DNA of 64,000 nt from a virus. Under the pieces are notes generated by a model that worked only from the letters and a program-made list of their open reading frames with translations, was not told the origin of the DNA and searched no databases. The position numbers and the translations under genes were made by a program. Shown here piece after piece: positions 1 through 8,907 of this stretch (positions are counted from its first letter, which is position 1; each line of letters starts with the position of its first letter). The stretch is from positions 1 to 64,000 of IMG/VR virus record IMGVR_UViG_3300024336_000001. One strand, written 5' to 3'.

Positions 1-711
1 CGCTTTTAGGACACTTCCGGTTTCTGGATCTTTTAACTCAACTATGGTCGCCAAGTAATTTGTCTCGTCCAACTCTCCAGAGTCCGCCACAGGGACACCG
101 GTTTTATCTATCGCATCTGCATATTGAGTAGCATCCGCAATGGTAACTTCGGTATCAGTAACAGATACAGACTCACCTTCTACCTCTTTGTCATAAAGCT
201 GTAAAATCGCATCGGTTGTATTCCCTGCGATGTTTGTAAGGTCTGCTCTCTTTGGCACGTTGGTTGCTTTAGGGTTTGTGTAGGTTGGGATGTCGCCAAA
301 CCAATCTGAAATACCAGACCCCAATACTTCTTTTCGACAGGTCCTTAAATAGTTTAAGTCATCCTCTAAGTTTTGCTCCTGCCTTACCTCATAGTCTATG
401 CTGGATTCATCAGCAAAGGTCGCTGATGCACAGATAGCATTTGAAGCGTCTGTGTAACCAGTAATCCTATAGGTTCCTTGGTTTGCACCGGACAAAATCC
501 TTATAAAATCTCCTATAGACTGTAAAGAAAATGGACTATTAACTGAGTCCGTAAAAACTGTTGGCGAAGCTGTTAAAACACTCCCGTCACTTTCGCTTTG
601 CTTGAGCTTACCGTGGGTTTCAGCTTGCGCTAACGGATAATCCGCCACCAAGTCATCATAAGTCAACGACCCTTTGACCTGGCTTATTTGTTCCATAATA
701 CTTCTAGGCAT
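1..711 (-). CDS. Putative virion structural protein, 3' end outside window
   Basis: An open frame of exactly 237 codons starts with ATG at 711-709 behind a strong AAGGAGGA ribosome site and runs off the left edge without a stop. I do not recognise a family. The product is rich in Thr, Ser, Asp and Gly with short beta-prone stretches and no membrane segment or signal peptide. It lies downstream of terminase, portal and two small genes on the same strand, so a head, decoration or connector role is a reasonable inference from position only. It is partial: the C-terminus is missing. Confidence 0.75.
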   Translation of the reverse strand, partial: MPRSIMEQISQVKGSLTYDDLVADYPLAQAETHGKLKQSESDGSVLTASPTVFTDSVNSPFSLQSIGDFIRILSGANQGTYRITGYTDASNAICASATFADESSIDYEVRQEQNLEDDLNYLRTCRKEVLGSGISDWFGDIPTYTNPKATNVPKRADLTNIAGNTTDAILQLYDKEVEGESVSVTDTEVTIADATQYADAIDKTGVPVADSGELDETNYLATIVELKDPETGSVLKA

Positions 712-745
712 AATAGTTCCTCCTTATTATTTTTTTTGTTTTTCT

Positions 746-766
746 ATGGATATCTAAAAAAAGCTA
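746..766 (-). promoter_or_regulatory. Shared ATGG-TATCT-AGCTA element in late intergenic gap
   Basis: The block ATGGaTATCTaaaaaaAGCTA in the gap before the gene starting at 711 closely matches 52816-52835 (ATGGcTATCTgaaaaAGCTA), which lies between the tail-fibre stop and the next minus-strand gene. Both sit upstream of a strong ribosome site. It may be a late promoter or processing element; only the similarity is seen. Confidence 0.3.
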
Positions 767-791
767 GAAGTGTCTGTTTTTAAAGCTTGGT

Positions 792-1256
792 CTAATTAAA
801 AAAGATATAATTAACCAATGTCTCTGCGCCAATATCAAAAGTAAACGTTATTTGTGTTTCGTTTGTCTCTTGATAGTCTCTGTCCATTGCTGTGTCTGAG
901 CTATGCGGCGTTAAAAATTGACCGGCCACATAAACATGTAAATTTCTGCCGTGATGACTTGGATCCAACCTATACTTCAAGCCGTTCGGCAACGTATGGG
1001 GTAGCCCTTTAAAAATATCTGAGGCTGTTAATTCAACAACCCTTAGTGGCGAGGTGTGAGTGTGATCTGGAATTCCAATAACAACTTCATCAACTTTTCC
1101 AGGCGCATACTCTTTTTCTAAGACAATCTCTGGCTGAACATCAATTACTATATTTGCTGATTGTTGCTGCTCAACTACAATCGTTTCGCAATCTGTCTCT
1201 ATTAGCTCATATGTCTTTTCTTGCTCAACTATAACTTCACAACAATTTACGCTCAT
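792..1256 (-). CDS. Small phage structural or fibre-associated protein
   Basis: A 154-residue protein. The first 60 residues are acidic and valine/glutamate rich (MSVNCCEVIVEQEKTY), followed by a His-Thr-His motif and a beta-rich C-terminal half ending in VNYIFFN. The start overlaps the preceding stop as ATGA (1256-1253), so it is translationally coupled to the gene ending at 1253. The C-terminal part resembles short beta-sandwich modules seen in virion accessory proteins, but I cannot assign a family. Function is inferred from its place between portal and the structural gene at the left edge. Confidence 0.65.
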   Translation of the reverse strand: MSVNCCEVIVEQEKTYELIETDCETIVVEQQQSANIVIDVQPEIVLEKEYAPGKVDEVVIGIPDHTHTSPLRVVELTASDIFKGLPHTLPNGLKYRLDPSHHGRNLHVYVAGQFLTPHSSDTAMDRDYQETNETQITFTFDIGAETLVNYIFFN

Positions 1257-1603
1257 CGTGTCACCGCATTTGCCGCCTTAACCCCTCCCGCAAATAACTT
1301 GTCTACCTTGCTAGACGGGCTGGTTAAGAAAAAGTCATAAACTGCATCATTCCAGGTAAAATCTTTTGTGACTGTTGCTAAAATACTTATCTTTACTTGT
1401 CCGGGCGAGGCATTCAATATAACGCCTCCGTTAGTTGTCGTTAGCTCTACCAAAATATCAGTCGAGTCTATAACGCTTCTAATGTGCATTGCTGCTGTAT
1501 AGCCAGACAAATCCTTTTCGTTTCCGTCTGTGTCCTTTAAGATAAAAATTTTCTCAAAGGTGGCTCCTTTTTCTATTGTCAGATCTCTCTTAATGGCAGG
1601 CAT
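1253..1603 (-). CDS. Phage BppU-N-like / neck-associated small protein
   Basis: A 116-residue protein opening with a pattern common in phage baseplate or neck accessory domains: IEKGATFEKIFILKD, a DLSGYTAAMHIRS segment, then a VKISILA strand and a W-x-x-A-VYDFFLT motif. This resembles the beta-sandwich N-terminal domain of BppU-type upper baseplate proteins and podovirus small proteins. A GGAGG ribosome site stands before ATG 1603. It is coupled by a 4-bp ATGA overlap to the next gene. The family call is from memory of the motif and is tentative. Confidence 0.6.
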   Translation of the reverse strand: MPAIKRDLTIEKGATFEKIFILKDTDGNEKDLSGYTAAMHIRSVIDSTDILVELTTTNGGVILNASPGQVKISILATVTKDFTWNDAVYDFFLTSPSSKVDKLFAGGVKAANAVTR

Positions 1604-1681
1604 TCGTCATACCTCCATTTTTCGTTGCTGATCTTATAAAAATTATACTAGCACTAATTTTTCGTTTTGATATTTTCATTT

Positions 1682-3442
1682 TTAGCCAACCTTTTCAATC
1701 CAACGTCCTTTTGATCGTTTGTAAGTTTGTCTAACTGAGGCCCAGGAATGTCTTGCTGATTCTAAATGGTTGCTATTTTTAATGCTCTCTCTATAATTAC
1801 CGACCCAAATATTTAGAGCTTTAAATGGCAATTTTATTAAACTTGCCAACTCTTTTTCGGCATCATCTGACCGCTCCAAAATTGCACTAAATACATCTTT
1901 TGGGAAAACAATGGCATCTTCAGAAGCCGTTGTAGATGGCTTTGGATTTTGGGGCGCATTCATGGTGTCACCTCCACGAGTCGGCACTTCATTGCCTGGC
2001 CTTCCAGGATCTTGCTTTTCTTTTACTTTATTTACAGCTTCCTCTATAGGCATCATTGATGTTAGCGTTGGAAGGTATAAATCGCCTTTCTCAAGCTCTT
2101 CTTCTTTGTTTTGCTCTTCAATATCAGGATCATAGCCCGCTTTTATAAGGGCTGTTTGTTTGCTAAGTGCGCCACGATCTAACAAGAATGTTTTTTCTTT
2201 AAGATCAATACCAGCTTCTTTCAGTAGCGAGTCATCATAAATTAATTTCGGCATATTGCTTTTTGCAATATCGCCCTTGATAGTGGTGTGAAGAAAAAAC
2301 TCGTCCCATACCCTAGAGATTCCTTCTCTGTATTTTTTAACCTTTGCAATAAGCCTTTTCAAATTAATAAAGCCTGCCGCAAAATTAGAACCATCCCCTA
2401 ACATTAGGATCTTACCAACTCCACCCCAGGTCATAATTCTTGCGTCCGGGGATTGATATTTTATGGGATCAAAAATCTTTGTGTCCGGGAAATGCGAATC
2501 GATTTCTACGGTATGATTGGTAAACAACCAAATTGCTTTTCCAAGCGCATTAAATTCTTTTTTTAGCCCGTCCAAATCTACTTTCTTTGCCCAATTTTGT
2601 GTACTTCCGGCTTTTGGCCCGGATGTTATGCTTTCTCCGGCTTTTACCTGCATAATAAAGTTCTTTATCATAAAGGCTACGGAGTAGTCACCATCGATTA
2701 ACATATCCCTGTTTTCAACCGAATCAAATATTTGCCTCATTCTCGGCGGTGTCATCCTATCCGAAAACCCATCCAAGTTTGCAATTAACCAATATTCGTT
2801 ATCATCATTATTCAATAAAACCATTCCGGCTTTTTTAGAAAGCACAGATAATGTGGTTCTACTCCGAGCAGCATCAATGTATTTTTTTGGGAAACTGTTT
2901 AATAATTTTCTTTCTTCTGTATTTAAGGTTCCGGCATTAGCCAGCTTTTTTAAAAACTCCGGGACTCTTAAATAGACAACGGATTTATTGTTTATTGTCG
3001 GAATAATTTCAAGATCGTAAGGATTCAGCACATTAACATAATCGACTGTAACATCAGTCTTCATCTTCCAATGTAGAACTATGTTTGAGTAGGTACACAT
3101 GCTATTCCACATCTGCTCGTTTAAACCCAACAAATTAAATTTTTCGATTATAGGAGTGAATTTTTGCCTGGCACGTTTGTTTTTCATATAAAACTGTGTG
3201 CCACGATTACCAAACTCAAGCTGGGTGTCTATTATGGATCCAACCAAATCATCATTCTCTCGTAATTTTTTCGCCTTTTTAAATTGGGCTTCAAGATCTG
3301 AAGGAATCGCCTTGTTTCGAAGGTTGCGTACAGACGTAAAAAGATCCTGGACCTTCCCATCTCTAAAAGATGAAATTTCCTGTTTTGTTACATAGCTCCC
3401 GCTCTTAGAGCGTGGAGACACAGAACTTGCTTTCTTTGGCAA
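1682..3442 (-). CDS. Phage portal protein
   Basis: A 586-residue protein directly downstream of the large terminase, overlapping it by 38 bp, as usual for portal genes. The long alpha/beta body with an NPYDLEIIPT segment near residues 140-150, the YDDSLLKEAG region and a C-terminal helix (LLDRGALSKQTALIKAGYD) followed by an acidic low-complexity tail fit the HK97/SPP1-like portal fold, in which the residue pattern 'L..G.lS..T.l...G.D' precedes the crown. About 120 extra C-terminal residues follow. It would form the dodecameric ring at the packaging vertex. Assignment rests on position and overall pattern. Confidence 0.75.
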   Translation of the reverse strand: MPKKASSVSPRSKSGSYVTKQEISSFRDGKVQDLFTSVRNLRNKAIPSDLEAQFKKAKKLRENDDLVGSIIDTQLEFGNRGTQFYMKNKRARQKFTPIIEKFNLLGLNEQMWNSMCTYSNIVLHWKMKTDVTVDYVNVLNPYDLEIIPTINNKSVVYLRVPEFLKKLANAGTLNTEERKLLNSFPKKYIDAARSRTTLSVLSKKAGMVLLNNDDNEYWLIANLDGFSDRMTPPRMRQIFDSVENRDMLIDGDYSVAFMIKNFIMQVKAGESITSGPKAGSTQNWAKKVDLDGLKKEFNALGKAIWLFTNHTVEIDSHFPDTKIFDPIKYQSPDARIMTWGGVGKILMLGDGSNFAAGFINLKRLIAKVKKYREGISRVWDEFFLHTTIKGDIAKSNMPKLIYDDSLLKEAGIDLKEKTFLLDRGALSKQTALIKAGYDPDIEEQNKEEELEKGDLYLPTLTSMMPIEEAVNKVKEKQDPGRPGNEVPTRGGDTMNAPQNPKPSTTASEDAIVFPKDVFSAILERSDDAEKELASLIKLPFKALNIWVGNYRESIKNSNHLESARHSWASVRQTYKRSKGRWIEKVG

Positions 3443-5270
3443 ATTTTTCCCTCTCTAGTTTTTTTCCCGTAATAAATTTAGGCTGATTCGACATATCAAT
3501 GGCCTGTGATCCAATAGATATTATTGGCTCATCTCTTTCAAGACCTTCTGCCTTGGTCATTTCCTCATAAAGATATGTTCCGAAAATGGCATATAGTAGA
3601 GAATACGCACTGTCTTTTTTCCTGGTTGATAGAAAAGTAAACTGCCCTCTTGATGTTATAGACGGCTTCCCGGTCTGCTTATCAACTTTTTGTTTTATCC
3701 CTTGCAACTGCATCATTGTCAGCTCAAGGTTGTAATAAGCTATTTCCTCTTCAGTTAATTTAGATAAAAGATGGTTTCTGCTCTTCATGTCCTTATCCAT
3801 AATCCGATGAAACAACACACTTATTTCTTCGCTATACGGGACAATAAATTTTTCCTTTTCAATGAAATTTTTAAGAAGGTTGTGTGCGTTATTAACCAGG
3901 ACATCATCTCCGGCCATCGAACCTATAATTTCTTTGACTGCTAAAGTCCCACGGCTAAACCAATACAAAATGTTTTTTCCGCCAGCTTCAATACTATCAA
4001 CATCAAAAATAGGGATTACATTCTTTACACCACCCGGAAGCATTATTTTGTTTTTAGATAATGGCCCTGTTAAAAATTGGCCGCCACCGCCAGGATCAAC
4101 AACAATCATTGGCCCAGGGAATTTGTCCTCTACCTCGTGTATCTCGCAAGCCATTTGGTCTGCATCAAGATTGTTCTTTGTGACTTGATATATAAATTGG
4201 TGAGCAAACTTGGCTTTTGGAGAGAACTTAATAACTGAAATAGCAAAATCATCTCCCTTACCTTTGATGGATCTGGCTACGTCACAACCTTTTATGTAGA
4301 TGTCTCCATCAACGCCTTTTAACATCGGTTTGATATTAATTGTCCTTATTTTTTTTATCATTTCATATTCGTAATAACCAAGGCTACCTGCAACCCATTT
4401 CCCTTTATAATCTCGCTCAAATAGTTCTGTAGGTAACATTGCTTTGGATTCTTCAATAGCTTCTAAGTCTGTAAGGTCTTCTCTTCCATCTTTTATTAGG
4501 TCTTCATAACTATAGGACTCGTACCCGTAATTAGGGCTTTTTTCCCTAAAAGTTTTTGTAATAAAATATTTTGCTCTTTTATAGGACTCGTGAAACATAT
4601 AATTAGGTGTACTAAAAAACGCTTTGTGGTTACTAAGAGCATTTTTGATAAGCTGATCCTCTTTGTTTTCTGCCCTGATTTTATGAAACGGGTTGATTCG
4701 TGTAGCACGAGATTTTATAACTGTGTCTATCTCTTCCTGGGAATGATAATGGGCAAACTCATCCAAATAGATATCGTTACATCGTTCCGATCTCAACCGA
4801 GTAGATCCTGTCATGATAGCTGGCGGGACACCTCTAATTTCGTTGCCATTAGCAAGCTTTACAGAATATAAATCTGAGGTTTTGGATACCGGCGATTTTA
4901 TGTCATCTGCAAAATGCGCCCTATATCCTGGGATCTCATGAAACCACGGCTCCAGGTAAGTATCAAAAACAAGCTTTACGCCACCATAGGTGTGAGAAAT
5001 AATCATTTGGACTCTGTTTGGTAACAAAATAGCCCTTAAAGCCATAAGTAACGCTATGCGGAAGGTTTTCCCGGTCCCGTACCCGCTGCAATCCATGAAT
5101 GAGGATTTAAACCAGCTCTCATTAAGACAGGTGATTTGAAAATAGGCTAACTCAAAACCAAATATCGCCTCTACTGCCAAAAGCGGGTTTTTAATATAAT
5201 CTATTCTTTGCTCCAAAGGAATCTTGTGCGTTACCCTATCTTGTACAAATATTGAATTACTCATTGTCAC
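3405..5270 (-). CDS. terL: Terminase large subunit (TerL)
   Basis: The ATP-driven DNA-packaging motor and nuclease, 621 residues. The N-terminal ATPase shows a Walker A (GYGTGKT, about 63-69), a Walker B with catalytic Glu (IYLDEFAHY, about 167-175) and a coupling motif (FFSTPNY, about 218-224). The C-terminal RNase H-like nuclease shows a first Asp in KGCDVARS (about 330) and a second in IVVDPGGGG (about 392). It overlaps the preceding gene by 14 bp and the portal gene by 38 bp, giving a compact packaging operon. Confidence 0.93.
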   Translation of the reverse strand: MTMSNSIFVQDRVTHKIPLEQRIDYIKNPLLAVEAIFGFELAYFQITCLNESWFKSSFMDCSGYGTGKTFRIALLMALRAILLPNRVQMIISHTYGGVKLVFDTYLEPWFHEIPGYRAHFADDIKSPVSKTSDLYSVKLANGNEIRGVPPAIMTGSTRLRSERCNDIYLDEFAHYHSQEEIDTVIKSRATRINPFHKIRAENKEDQLIKNALSNHKAFFSTPNYMFHESYKRAKYFITKTFREKSPNYGYESYSYEDLIKDGREDLTDLEAIEESKAMLPTELFERDYKGKWVAGSLGYYEYEMIKKIRTINIKPMLKGVDGDIYIKGCDVARSIKGKGDDFAISVIKFSPKAKFAHQFIYQVTKNNLDADQMACEIHEVEDKFPGPMIVVDPGGGGQFLTGPLSKNKIMLPGGVKNVIPIFDVDSIEAGGKNILYWFSRGTLAVKEIIGSMAGDDVLVNNAHNLLKNFIEKEKFIVPYSEEISVLFHRIMDKDMKSRNHLLSKLTEEEIAYYNLELTMMQLQGIKQKVDKQTGKPSITSRGQFTFLSTRKKDSAYSLLYAIFGTYLYEEMTKAEGLERDEPIISIGSQAIDMSNQPKFITGKKLEREKFAKESKFCVSTL

Positions 5271-5979
5271 CCTCTATCATTTCCAAATACTCAGCCTCTT
5301 TAGCTTTCTGCGCTTTCTTGGCTTTGATTAGTCCTGGGTGGTTCTCGGCCTTTTTTTTAAACATTGCAAAATCAAGCCCGCTTTTCTTTTCAAATTCTTT
5401 TTTCTCCTTATCGCTTTCTTCCCGCTTGCTCTTCTCCTCTCTCCATTGCTGTAAATATTTAGTAAAATCAAAAATTGTCTTGGTTAGCTTTGTTATAGAA
5501 TCAATATGTCTTTTTTGAATATCGTCTCTATCAGCCAAATTTTTTACGTCTAGTTTAGCGGTCTCTATCTCTTGCCATAAGCTTTCTATCTGAAGCTCTG
5601 CCTTGATTATTTGCTTAAGAATAAACATCATTCCCGGATCTTCTTTGTTGACTTGATAGTGCTTTATGTACTCTGCTTCCCGCTCTGAGAAAATAATACG
5701 TGCCTCTTGTTCGCTTATTGCCCCAGCCTTTTCGCTAAATTCAACAAACTCTTCATCCGTAGCTTGGTTTGATTCCTTTATACGCAAATGATGTCGGCGA
5801 CTTCTCCTTAAATCATCTAGTGACATCTCTGCAAATGCCTTGACCATCTTGTACCTGTTTTGATCGATAGGCTCCCCTTCTTCAGTTTTGCGCTCATATT
5901 CCTCTAGCTGTGCTTGATTCTTTTCTTTGAAATCTTGCGCCCAATTTGTAAGGTCATCTATAATGTTTTCATTAGTCAT
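5257..5979 (-). CDS. Putative terminase small subunit
   Basis: A 240-residue, highly charged, almost wholly helical protein, first gene of the packaging operon and overlapping terL by 14 bp. A central segment (about 110-175) with AELQIESLWQEIE and DDIQKRHIDSITKLTKTIFDF has the coiled-coil character seen in TerS oligomerisation regions. A Lys/Glu-rich C-terminal tail follows. No clear helix-turn-helix can be read. The call depends on position directly upstream of terL; a scaffold or other packaging accessory protein is the alternative. Confidence 0.6.
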   Translation of the reverse strand: MTNENIIDDLTNWAQDFKEKNQAQLEEYERKTEEGEPIDQNRYKMVKAFAEMSLDDLRRSRRHHLRIKESNQATDEEFVEFSEKAGAISEQEARIIFSEREAEYIKHYQVNKEDPGMMFILKQIIKAELQIESLWQEIETAKLDVKNLADRDDIQKRHIDSITKLTKTIFDFTKYLQQWREEKSKREESDKEKKEFEKKSGLDFAMFKKKAENHPGLIKAKKAQKAKEAEYLEMIEGDNE

Positions 5980-6014
5980 ATTGTGATAATAACTATGTTT
6001 GGCAAAAAAAATAA

Positions 6015-6032
6015 TTTAGTTTTTGGTATAGG
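6015..6032 (+). promoter_or_regulatory. 18-bp motif shared with 18086-18103, candidate promoter
   Basis: The exact 18-mer TTTAGTTTTTGGTATAGG lies 11 bp before the gene at 6044 and recurs at 18086-18103, about 43 bp before a small open frame at 18147. Both copies are on the plus strand. The GGTATAGG part could serve as a -10-like element, but no canonical -35 accompanies it. It may instead be a protein-binding site. Confidence 0.4.
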
Positions 6033-6043
6033 ATAATTAGAAA

Positions 6044-6625
6044 ATGGAAGAAAAGGCTCGGAAAGATAAAGATTTTAAAAGAAAAGCTGAGATGCTTACT
6101 TTTTTGATGCGTATTTTACGGATTAAAGATCTAAGCGCAGAAGAAATTAAGGTTATAAATCTGATTTATGCTCTTAGTAACGAGAGTAATTGTGCCAGGA
6201 TTTCTTTTGAAAATCTACGTGCCGCCGGGCTGCATAGCACAGGCGTTAAAGAGCAGATATTATCTGACCTTAGAGAGAAAAATATAATTTTACCGCTCAC
6301 GAAAAATACAAAAAACACAATCAAAGAAAAAATCTGCTCTAACTGCTTGTTAAGATATGGTTCTAAAGAATGCAATAAGCGATATCCCACGTTTTATATA
6401 AACAAAAATCACAAGTCCTGGGTTTTAAAAAAGAAACCATCTTTTAACGATCATTTGATATCTGAACTTCTTAAAGACAACGGTATCGAAATGCCTGTTA
6501 TAGAAGACATCCCTTTAAATAAACAAATTGAGTTTAAGAAAAAATTAGATTTTAAGACCGATGCAGAAAGAAATGCTTATTTTTTTGAAGAATTCGATAA
6601 AGAGCGGGCTAAAAAATCTGAATAA
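6044..6625 (+). CDS. Winged-helix-like protein with Cys cluster, unknown function
   Basis: A 193-residue basic protein, divergent from the packaging operon. Residues about 25-85 read as a winged-helix region (AEEIKVINLIYALSN, then FENLRAAGLHSTGVKEQIL and a basic wing). A Cys cluster (CSNCLLRYGSKEC) follows and could bind zinc. No ribosome site of normal strength precedes ATG 6044. I do not recognise the family. The divergent position and DNA-binding features make a regulator of late genes one possibility. Confidence 0.6.
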   Translation: MEEKARKDKDFKRKAEMLTFLMRILRIKDLSAEEIKVINLIYALSNESNCARISFENLRAAGLHSTGVKEQILSDLREKNIILPLTKNTKNTIKEKICSNCLLRYGSKECNKRYPTFYINKNHKSWVLKKKPSFNDHLISELLKDNGIEMPVIEDIPLNKQIEFKKKLDFKTDAERNAYFFEEFDKERAKKSE

Positions 6626-6848
6626 AAATCACAACCACATTGATTACCGTTAGTATTGTTATGGCTATTGTTAAGTTTTTCATTTGTTGGGTCATTTTAA
6701 GCATTCTTTGGTTTTGTTCTTCAGCCTCACGCCTAGCCAGCTCCTCCCTATAAAAGCTTAACCCAGCCGTAGTATTTTTTGCCACCTGATCGTATTTTGC
6801 CTCTAGCTCTTCTTTTGTTAATTTATGAAGGTCTTTATAAGTTTCCAT
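6609..6848 (-). CDS. Small C-tail-anchored membrane protein
   Basis: A 79-residue protein with a charged helical N-terminal part (about 1-55, probably coiled coil: FYREELARREAEEQNQ) and one C-terminal membrane helix (ITILTVINVVVIFIQIF). It converges on the gene ending at 6625 with a 17-bp overlap. The function is unknown; the layout resembles small phage holin-like or anchor proteins, which is inference only. Confidence 0.6.
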   Translation of the reverse strand: METYKDLHKLTKEELEAKYDQVAKNTTAGLSFYREELARREAEEQNQRMLKMTQQMKNLTIAITILTVINVVVIFIQIF

Positions 6849-6851
6849 TAT

Positions 6852-7277
6852 TTATTCCAATTCATAAGGAAAAACGTCTCCATCCCACCACTTTACAAGC
6901 TCCTTATTGTCTAGCATCTGCTGGTAATTATATTTTATTCCGTTTTCTATTTCTTCACAAACCTCAATAGATTTCGGTCCTGAAGGCGTTAGCTTATGGC
7001 CTGTTCTTTTTATTTCATCTATTATTTCAATGGCTTTTTTCATAAACCAGCAAGCTTTTTTTCTCTCTCCCATAAAGTAATATGTATAAGCTATGCCTTC
7101 ATGTCCAAAATAATGATAAGGTATCTTTAAAATTAATTTTTTATATTCTATCTCAGCCTCTACTAGCTTTCCTTTATACAGTAACTTGTCTGCTTTTTCA
7201 TGATGCTGCTCGTCTCCCATTTCAGAAAGCGGTTTTATATCAGGAAATTCTTGTTGAAACGGTTCAATATAATCCAT
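6852..7277 (-). CDS. TPR-like hypothetical protein
   Basis: A 141-residue protein that reads as two to three tetratricopeptide-like helix pairs: KADKLLYKGKLVEAEIEYKK, then HEGIAYTYYFMGERKKACWF. The spacing of Ala, Gly and Tyr fits TPR repeats at about residues 28-95. TPR domains bind other proteins; the partner is unknown. It lies 3 bp from the membrane protein gene downstream and 6 bp from the gene upstream, so the three form an operon. Confidence 0.6.
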   Translation of the reverse strand: MDYIEPFQQEFPDIKPLSEMGDEQHHEKADKLLYKGKLVEAEIEYKKLILKIPYHYFGHEGIAYTYYFMGERKKACWFMKKAIEIIDEIKRTGHKLTPSGPKSIEVCEEIENGIKYNYQQMLDNKELVKWWDGDVFPYELE

Positions 7278-7283
7278 TTTAGT

Positions 7284-8201
7284 TTATATGTTTTGCTGAA
7301 GCCCTTTATCAAAAATATCTAATTGTTTGGGGGACGGCCTATGTTCTTTTACTTCTATAACCTCATATTCTGTTTTTAACCCTGTTTCTGTTTGCCATTG
7401 TGTTTTTTTTACTCGGCACATTAATATATCGCCTTTTGAGAAGGAAATTCTGCTTTTATCTACTTTAGATAAAAATACTTCATCTTTAATTAAAACGCTT
7501 ATACTGCTATTTCCATCATGAAGCCGCCACTTATTATCATCTTTAAAAGCTAAAGATACTATAGAATAAGCTGCCTCATGTTCGCTCTCTACTAATAACT
7601 CATCTTCTGCTTGTGGAGCCTTAAAAATATCAAGCTCTTCTTTATTGATTGATTGTACAGTTTTTTTCTTTTGCTTAACTTCAAACTTTTCTATGCCAGG
7701 ATCTTGAAGAGGGGCCAATGTATCTTCAACAGACTTTCTGATATTTCTTTCCTGATACATTCTCATTAAATATATAGGTATTTCAAATTTTTCATTATCA
7801 ATTTCTATTCTTATTTGTCCGTTCTTAAGATCTTCTATTTTCTCTGGCTGCTTTCCCTTTAGTTTTCTAATAAGCCAATATAAACAAATCCCGGCGGTTA
7901 CTGTCTCTCCACCAAAGATCAAGTTTCTTATTTCGGTAGCAGTTTTTATGTTTTCGCTTGAAAATAATTTAGTGAGTTGAGAAGTTAGGCTTTGTGTTAG
8001 CTCTAGGACTATTTCAAAAGAACCTGGTTCGTGGGCTTTTACCTGAACCTTTATTGATGTTTCCGCTCCATTAACAAGCCTATTTGTCTCATCAAGCAAT
8101 TTCCCCATAGATAAAAGAGCTGGAGCTAATTCCTTTACATCCATAGAGTGATTTTTTAAAGATTCTCCATCATACGAAATGGTTAATTCAGTACCGTTCA
8201 T
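7284..8201 (-). CDS. Conserved hypothetical protein of genomic-island type
   Basis: A 305-residue protein with an N-terminal alpha/beta region (LTISYDGESLKNHSMDVKEL, then APALLSMGKLLDETNRLVNG) that resembles a family of unknown function I associate with islands and phages in many bacteria. A hydrophobic stretch (TVTAGICLYWLIRKL) near residue 105 may be one membrane-associated helix. The C-terminal 90 residues are beta-rich. Start ATG 8201 lacks a strong ribosome site. It heads the operon 8201-6609 next to the tRNA. No function can be given. Confidence 0.65.
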   Translation of the reverse strand: MNGTELTISYDGESLKNHSMDVKELAPALLSMGKLLDETNRLVNGAETSIKVQVKAHEPGSFEIVLELTQSLTSQLTKLFSSENIKTATEIRNLIFGGETVTAGICLYWLIRKLKGKQPEKIEDLKNGQIRIEIDNEKFEIPIYLMRMYQERNIRKSVEDTLAPLQDPGIEKFEVKQKKKTVQSINKEELDIFKAPQAEDELLVESEHEAAYSIVSLAFKDDNKWRLHDGNSSISVLIKDEVFLSKVDKSRISFSKGDILMCRVKKTQWQTETGLKTEYEVIEVKEHRPSPKQLDIFDKGLQQNI

Positions 8202-8244
8202 ATAAATATGTTATCACATAACAAAATTTACATCTTCTGAATTT

Positions 8245-8319
8245 TGGTAGCCCCGCCCGGAATTGAACCGGAGTTACTAGGATGAAAACCTAGTGTCCTA
8301 ACCACTAGACGACAGGGCC
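8245..8319 (-). tRNA. tRNA-Glu (anticodon TTC) with encoded CCA
   Basis: On the minus strand a full cloverleaf can be folded from 8319 to 8245. The acceptor stem starts GGCCCTG and pairs with CGGGGCT with two G-U pairs. The anticodon stem CTAGG/CCTAG encloses the loop TTTTCAT, giving anticodon TTC for Glu. The T arm contains GGTTCAATTCC. The discriminator A is at 8248 and CCA is encoded at 8247-8245. Phage tRNAs often supplement codon use; a tRNA can also mark an integration site. Confidence 0.93.
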
Positions 8320-8327
8320 TTAGTTAA

Positions 8328-8750
8328 TCACTTTTGAGAATCACAAATCTCAAACCTTCTACACTCACAGGGAGAATCAGAAGAATCCATTTTTTTTATA
8401 ATATTATAGTAATAATTTTTTACCTTAAAATACGTGAGTATCGTTATGGCCTCCCCTCTATTGATACCTTTTTCTTCTAAATCTCTTTCTATGTCTCTAT
8501 ATCCTTTAAACTCCGTTAAACCCTCATCCTTTGTTTCTATTTGCCTCAATATACTATCCATATCTTTTATTTTTTGATTACTAATATATTCTGTGTTGGG
8601 TATTTCTTTATCAACAACTTCTTCGATCCCATTTAACAAACCAAAAATTTCAGCATCCCCCACAGGTAAAACCACCCCTTCCATATGTTTTTGTGTTCTG
8701 TAAATCTCACCTAAAACCTTACCTAAAAATAATTTCGTATCTAAATCCAT
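8328..8750 (-). CDS. Hypothetical helical protein
   Basis: A 140-residue acidic, mainly helical protein with a strong ribosome site (TTAGGAGGACAAA before ATG 8750). It ends in a Cys-containing tail (PCECRRFEIC). No family is recognised. It is the last gene before the tRNA in a run of small minus-strand genes beginning near 10686. Confidence 0.6.
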   Translation of the reverse strand: MDLDTKLFLGKVLGEIYRTQKHMEGVVLPVGDAEIFGLLNGIEEVVDKEIPNTEYISNQKIKDMDSILRQIETKDEGLTEFKGYRDIERDLEEKGINRGEAITILTYFKVKNYYYNIIKKMDSSDSPCECRRFEICDSQK

Positions 8751-8759
8751 TTTGTCCTC

Positions 8760-8906
8760 CTAATTTTTATTTTTTATCAATCTAAATAAATTTGTGTTGC
8801 ATTTTCTACAAGTGCCCTTCACTGCCTTTTTCCCGCCTTTTGCAACAATTTCTTTAAGATCTCGTATCTCACGCTTTTCTTTGCACTTTGTACAATAGGC
8901 TTCCAT
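8760..8906 (-). CDS. Small zinc-ribbon protein, DUF5679-like
   Basis: A 48-residue protein with two CxxC pairs (MEAYCTKCKEKREI and GTCRKCNTNLFRL) separated by a Lys-rich loop with KAVKGTC. This matches the short DUF5679 zinc-ribbon family common in actinobacteria, archaea and phages. The Cys residues would bind one zinc ion. It starts at ATG 8906, one base after the upstream small gene's stop, behind AAAGGGAAG. Confidence 0.75.
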   Translation of the reverse strand: MEAYCTKCKEKREIRDLKEIVAKGGKKAVKGTCRKCNTNLFRLIKNKN

Positions 8907-8907
8907 T

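Noticed and set aside
3862-4188. A 108-codon plus-strand frame inside terL
   Set aside because: It is antisense to a clear terminase with intact motifs; composition is that of a shadow frame.
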